DNA from: Halothece sp. MAG
Lineage (GTDB): Bacteria > Cyanobacteriota > Cyanobacteriia > Cyanobacteriales > Rubidibacteraceae
Assembly (NCBI GenBank): GCA_018610095.1
Contig: JAHEOB010000184.1
Span: forward strand, 1-8,586
Length of the DNA stretch: 8,586 nt
Direction of reading: 5' to 3'
The position numbers and the translations under genes were made by a program. Of the stretch, positions 5,349-8,586 are shown piece by piece. Numbering within the stretch: position 1 is the stretch's first letter; each line of letters opens with the position of its first letter. The notes under the pieces were generated by a model that was not told the DNA's origin, did no database searches, and saw only the letters and a program-made list of their open reading frames with translations.

Positions 5349-6572
5349 ATGAAGGTAATTATTCTGGGCGGTGACGGATTTTGTGGATGGCCAACCTCTC
5401 TGCATTTATCGAAAGTTGGTCATGAAGTGATTATTGTGGATAATCTGTCTCGACGGAACATTGATAATGAATTAGAAGCAGGTTCCTTAACACCGATTTC
5501 GCCGATGGGGGTTCGCCTCAAGGCGTGGCAAGAAATTAGTGGCAAAAAAATCAACTTTTATAATATCGATATTGCTCGCCACTATGAACAATTGGTGCAA
5601 TTATTGGATCAGGAACAACCGGATGCCATTGTTCATTTTGCGGAACAACGGGCAGCCCCCTATTCCATGAAATCTTCCCATCATCGTCGCTACACGGTTG
5701 ATAATAATATTAATGCTACCCATAATACCCTCTGCGCGATCGCGGAGTTAGGATTAGATACCCATTTAGTTCACTTGGGTACGATGGGGGTTTATGGTTA
5801 TGGTACTTCGGGGATGAAAATTCCGGAAGGCTATCTCGATATTGAGGTTGTCACTGAAGATGGGGAACGGATTCCGCAACAAATTCTCTATCCCCCCAAT
5901 CCTGGCAGCATCTATCACATGACCAAAACCCAAGATCAGTTATTATTTGCTTATTACAATAAAAATGATGGCATCCGGATTACTGATTTACATCAAGGGA
6001 TTGTTTGGGGAACCGATACCGAAGATACCAAGCGAGATGAACGCTTAATTAATCGTTTTGATTATGATGGGGATTATGGTACCGTTCTCAATCGCTTTTT
6101 AATGCAAGCTGCCATTGGTTATCCCTTAACGGTTCATGGTACTGGGGGGCAAACTCGCGCCTTTATTCATATTCAAAACACAGTACGCTGCATCGAATTA
6201 GCGTTGCAATATCCCCCTGCCAAAGGGGAACGAGTGAAAATTCTCAATCAAATGACGGAAACCCATCGCATTCGGGATTTAGCGGAACTCGTTGCAGAAT
6301 TAACCGGCAGCGAAGTTGCTTATGTCGATAATCCCCGTAAAGAAGCAGCAGAAAATGATCTCAAAGTGGATAATCGTTGCTTTTTGGAAATGGGATTAGA
6401 ACCCACCACCTTAGCAGAGGGATTACTCTACGAAGTCACCGAAGTAGCGAAAAAATATGCCCATAATGCCGATGTCTCGAAAATTCCTTGCACTTCAGTG
6501 TGGACGAAAGAACAAAAAGCTGGTATCCCTCAAGTAAAAGAACAAGTAACATCTAATACCGGGAAAACCTAG
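5349..6572 (+). CDS. sqdB: UDP-sulfoquinovose synthase
   Basis: SqdB makes UDP-sulfoquinovose from UDP-glucose and sulfite, the head-group donor for the sulfolipid SQDG of photosynthetic membranes. The 407-residue protein is an extended short-chain dehydrogenase/reductase. The NAD-binding Rossmann motif GGDGFCG is at 7-13, with VDNLSRR (30-36) after the second strand. HFAEQRAAPYSM is at 96-107. The catalytic Thr is in HLGTMGVYG (Thr145), and the YxxxK pair is Tyr189 and Lys193 in GSIYHMTK. TDLHQGIVWGTDT (212-224) and GTGGQTRAFIHI (264-275) are also typical of SqdB. Length and all catalytic positions are normal. No convincing promoter or Shine-Dalgarno is visible upstream. The glycosyltransferase gene sqdX, often next to sqdB in cyanobacteria, is not the downstream neighbour here; convergent trpE is. 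Confidence 0.95.
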   Translation: MKVIILGGDGFCGWPTSLHLSKVGHEVIIVDNLSRRNIDNELEAGSLTPISPMGVRLKAWQEISGKKINFYNIDIARHYEQLVQLLDQEQPDAIVHFAEQRAAPYSMKSSHHRRYTVDNNINATHNTLCAIAELGLDTHLVHLGTMGVYGYGTSGMKIPEGYLDIEVVTEDGERIPQQILYPPNPGSIYHMTKTQDQLLFAYYNKNDGIRITDLHQGIVWGTDTEDTKRDERLINRFDYDGDYGTVLNRFLMQAAIGYPLTVHGTGGQTRAFIHIQNTVRCIELALQYPPAKGERVKILNQMTETHRIRDLAELVAELTGSEVAYVDNPRKEAAENDLKVDNRCFLEMGLEPTTLAEGLLYEVTEVAKKYAHNADVSKIPCTSVWTKEQKAGIPQVKEQVTSNTGKT

Positions 6573-6591
6573 AAACAGTGTCAGTTTTTAA

Positions 6592-6642
6592 AGTGTCACC
6601 TAATTAAGTAAGAGATGGGCATCCTTTCGTTACGGTGACACT
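6592..6642. repeat. 9-bp inverted repeat with nested stem between sqdB and trpE
   Basis: AGTGTCACC (6592-6600) and GGTGACACT (6634-6642) are perfect complements. Inside, GTAA (6608-6611) pairs with TTAC (6630-6633) next to the right arm, and GATG/CATC (6614-6617, 6620-6623) forms a small core. The first seven bases of the left arm also occur as a direct repeat at 6577-6583. No T-run follows. It may be a 3' stabilising hairpin of the sqdB message or a tiny inverted-repeat element. Confidence 0.5.
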
Positions 6643-6690
6643 CAAGTGGTGAGTGAGGAGTACGGAACGGGAAGGCTTCAGGGGTCGAAA

Positions 6691-6715
6691 CCAGGGAAGA
6701 CTCCCTGGAGCTTTT
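6691..6715. terminator. Intrinsic terminator between convergent sqdB and trpE
   Basis: CCAGGGA (6691-6697) and TCCCTGG (6702-6708) form a perfect 7-bp GC-rich stem with a four-base loop AGAC. On the plus strand it is followed within four bases by TTTT (6712-6715). On the minus strand it is followed by TTTCG. It lies between two convergent stop codons, as expected for a shared two-way terminator, although both T-tracts are short. Confidence 0.6.
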
Positions 6716-6729
6716 CCAGTTAATCACTT

Positions 6730-8244
6730 CTATTGCAAGGCTTGAATCGCTACCAGTAAGCCTTTAGCTTTATTAATCGTTTCTTCGTATTCTTTTTCAG
6801 GAATGGAATCGGCAACAACGCCTGCCCCAGCTTGTACAGAAACAGTGTGTTGATTGTTGCCATGCGGCCGCACGATCATAGTTCGGATCGCGATCGCGCT
6901 GTTAAGTTGTCCTTCAAAATCATAATAGCCATAAACCCCCGAATAAGGGCCACGTCGATGGGGTTCTAATTCCGCAATAATTTCCATAGCACGGATTTTG
7001 GGGGCACCACTGACAGTTCCGGCGGGAAAGGTTGCCTTGAGAACATCCCAAGCGGTTTGATCCGCTGCTACCTCACCAACCACATTACTCACAATGTGCA
7101 TGACATGCGAATAGCGTTCAATGGTCATTAATTCATCAACGGTGACACTGCCTTGGCGACAGATACGCCCTAAATCATTGCGCCCTAAATCCACTAACAT
7201 GATGTGTTCTGCCGTTTCTTTCGCATCGGTTAATAAGTCTTCCGCAAGGGCAGCATCTTGTTGCGGGGTTGCCCCTCGTTTTCGGGTTCCTGCAATGGGG
7301 CGTACGGTTGCTTGTCTTCTTTGATCAGGGGTTGATTCCACCTTTACCATTACTTCAGGGGAAGAACCAATGAGTTGCCAATCCCCAAACTGATAATAGG
7401 CCATGTAGGGAGAAGGGTTCACCATCCGCAGCGATCGATACAAATTAAACGGGTGTCCGCTGTAAGTGGTATTTAACCGTTGTGAGAGAAGCACTTGAAA
7501 AATATCTCCCTCATAGATATAGTTTTTGGCTTTTTCCACACTGGCGCAGAAATCGCTTTGAGTGGTAGTACTTTGGTAAGAAAAATTCGATTGCTGGGAA
7601 TAAGATAGGGAAACCTGATTGGCAATTTCTGGTAACGGGGATTGCAGTTTATGGACTAACTTGGTGACGCGATCGCGCGCTTGATAATAAGCCGTTTCCA
7701 GATCAGCGGTGTCTCTTAAATCCGCATAAGCAATTGCCCAAATTTTCCGTTTTACTTGATCAAACACTAATAAATGATCCACCTGCATCCATACCCCATC
7801 GGGTAAATCATTGTCTTGACGAGGATGAATGGGAACGCGCGGTTCCATCCACTGAATTAACTCATATCCCCACATGCCAAATAAGCCACCAATGCCGGGG
7901 GGAAGATTTTCAATCGTCACAGGCTGAATCGAGGCTAAACAATCTTCAATGATCTGAAAGGGATCACCCTGATAAACCGTCTTTTTCCCAGCGCGATCGG
8001 TTTGAGTTGTGGTTTCTCCCCAATTTTCTAGCACCCACATGGGATCACACCCCAAAAAGCTGTAACGCCCTAATTTTTCTCCTCCCTCCACTGACTCTAA
8101 TAAAAAGTTATAAGGTTGCCCGGCACAGACTTTAAACCAAGCCGAAACTGGCGTTTCCACATCCGCAATTAATTCTTGATAAACAGGAATAAAGTTTCCT
8201 TCGGTGGCAAGTTGGCGAAATTGAGAAAATTCAGGAAAGATCAT
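6730..8244 (-). CDS. trpE: Anthranilate synthase component I
   Basis: TrpE converts chorismate to anthranilate, the first committed step of tryptophan synthesis, using ammonia delivered by the glutaminase subunit TrpG (not in this window). The 504-residue protein has the N-terminal regulatory region with the tryptophan-binding LLES motif (48-51) and NPSPYM (276-281), consistent with feedback inhibition. The C-terminal chorismate-binding domain shows EGDIFQVLLSQR (245-256), PIAGTRKRG (316-324), HIMLVDLGRNDLGR (347-360), FPAGTVSGAPKIRAME (406-421) and GAGVVADSIPEKEYEE (473-488). The two inhibition motifs and the length favour TrpE over PabB or isochorismate synthase. The ATG at 8244-8242 gives the normal N-terminus; no Shine-Dalgarno or leader peptide is visible. 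It follows queA on the same strand after 66 bases with no terminator, so co-transcription is possible. Confidence 0.93.
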   Translation of the reverse strand: MIFPEFSQFRQLATEGNFIPVYQELIADVETPVSAWFKVCAGQPYNFLLESVEGGEKLGRYSFLGCDPMWVLENWGETTTQTDRAGKKTVYQGDPFQIIEDCLASIQPVTIENLPPGIGGLFGMWGYELIQWMEPRVPIHPRQDNDLPDGVWMQVDHLLVFDQVKRKIWAIAYADLRDTADLETAYYQARDRVTKLVHKLQSPLPEIANQVSLSYSQQSNFSYQSTTTQSDFCASVEKAKNYIYEGDIFQVLLSQRLNTTYSGHPFNLYRSLRMVNPSPYMAYYQFGDWQLIGSSPEVMVKVESTPDQRRQATVRPIAGTRKRGATPQQDAALAEDLLTDAKETAEHIMLVDLGRNDLGRICRQGSVTVDELMTIERYSHVMHIVSNVVGEVAADQTAWDVLKATFPAGTVSGAPKIRAMEIIAELEPHRRGPYSGVYGYYDFEGQLNSAIAIRTMIVRPHGNNQHTVSVQAGAGVVADSIPEKEYEETINKAKGLLVAIQALQ

Positions 8245-8310
8245 TACACACGAGCAGGTGACAGATGCCTAATCATTGTTGCATATCATTGGGAATGGAA
8301 TGCTAATTGA

Positions 8311-8586
8311 TCAAGCAATTTTACTAGCAGGCAGAATTAGCATGGCATCCCCAAAGGAATAGAAACGATATTGCTGCGCGATCGCGTCCTCATATAATGA
8401 TAATAACCGCTTCCGTCCCACAAAGGCACTGACTAACATTAATAAACTGGAACGGGGTAAATGAAAATTAGTAATCAATCCATCCACTACCTGTAATTGA
8501 TAGCCGGGATAAATAAATAAATCCGTTTCCCCACAAAACGAACTCAACTCACCATTAACAGCAACCGTTGTTTCCAATGCCCTCAC
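8311..8586 (-). CDS. queA: tRNA preQ1(34) S-adenosylmethionine ribosyltransferase-isomerase, C-terminal part
   Basis: QueA transfers and isomerises the ribosyl group of S-adenosylmethionine onto preQ1 at tRNA position 34, giving epoxyqueuosine. Only the last 91 codons are present and the 5' part lies beyond the right edge. The visible sequence carries family hallmarks: VRALET at the edge, LFIYPGYQLQVVDGLITNF (about residues 23-41 of the visible part), HLPRSSLLMLVSAFVG, and YRFYSFGDAMLIL near the end. The GTG at the edge (8586-8584) is the valine codon of VRALE in mid-gene, not a start. It contains one HIP1 octamer, lies 66 bases upstream of trpE on the same strand, and may share its transcript. 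Confidence 0.93.
   Translation of the reverse strand: MRALETTVAVNGELSSFCGETDLFIYPGYQLQVVDGLITNFHLPRSSLLMLVSAFVGRKRLLSLYEDAIAQQYRFYSFGDAMLILPASKIA

Noticed and set aside
7121..7952. Plus-strand open frames inside trpE (7121-7324 and 7734-7952)
   Set aside because: They are antisense to conserved TrpE motifs, with no ribosome binding site and no recognisable product.
8584..8586. GTG at the right edge as the start of a 91-residue protein
   Set aside because: It encodes the valine of the conserved VRALE segment in the middle of QueA. The gene simply continues beyond the window.

Overview
The window looks like an ordinary stretch of a cyanobacterial chromosome with some accessory or mobile material in it. 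Three things point to a cyanobacterium. The octamer GCGATCGC (HIP1) occurs 10 times in 8.6 kb, far above chance. There is a UDP-sulfoquinovose synthase (sqdB) for the thylakoid lipid sulfoquinovosyl diacylglycerol. There is also a class V PLP enzyme closely resembling the Synechocystis cystine C-S lyase as I remember it. The species cannot be named from this window.

Layout. Positions 1-283 (minus) are the N-terminal part of a TnpB-type transposon protein that runs off the left edge. Its upstream flank (about 316-447) holds a tandem 10-mer and a compact three-stem inverted-repeat structure, possibly an IS200/IS605-type element end. A cystine C-S lyase gene (490-1620, plus) meets a small membrane-anchored DUF4359-like gene (1617-1985, minus) tail to tail, with overlapping stop codons. 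A tRNA-His(GTG) gene with its own promoter and U-tract follows (2061-2134), then glmM (2217-3617, plus), whose ribosome binding site can fold into a hairpin. The 256-base gap 3618-3873 holds a hairpin, what looks like the decayed C-terminal end of a PIN-like DUF3368 gene on the minus strand, and a palindrome just ahead of the next gene. A Uma2-family (DUF820) putative nuclease gene (3874-4452) overlaps a lone ABC ATPase gene (4449-5192) by an ATGA junction. sqdB (5349-6572, plus) follows. A terminator hairpin separates it from convergent trpE (6730-8244, minus), and queA lies upstream of trpE (8311-8586, minus, 5' end outside the window).

The genes do not form one pathway. glmM serves peptidoglycan and LPS precursor synthesis, sqdB sulfolipid, trpE tryptophan, queA queuosine in tRNA, and the lyase sulfur mobilisation. 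Only two same-strand pairs look linked: Uma2 with the ABC ATPase (overlapping codons), and queA with trpE (66-base gap with no terminator seen). No gene-free stretch exceeds 300 bases. No CRISPR array, prophage or complete defence or toxin system was seen. The points most worth a second look are the three-stem structure at 342-447, the glmM ribosome-binding-site hairpin, the DUF3368 remnant, the Uma2-ABC coupling, and the restricted codon phase of HIP1.
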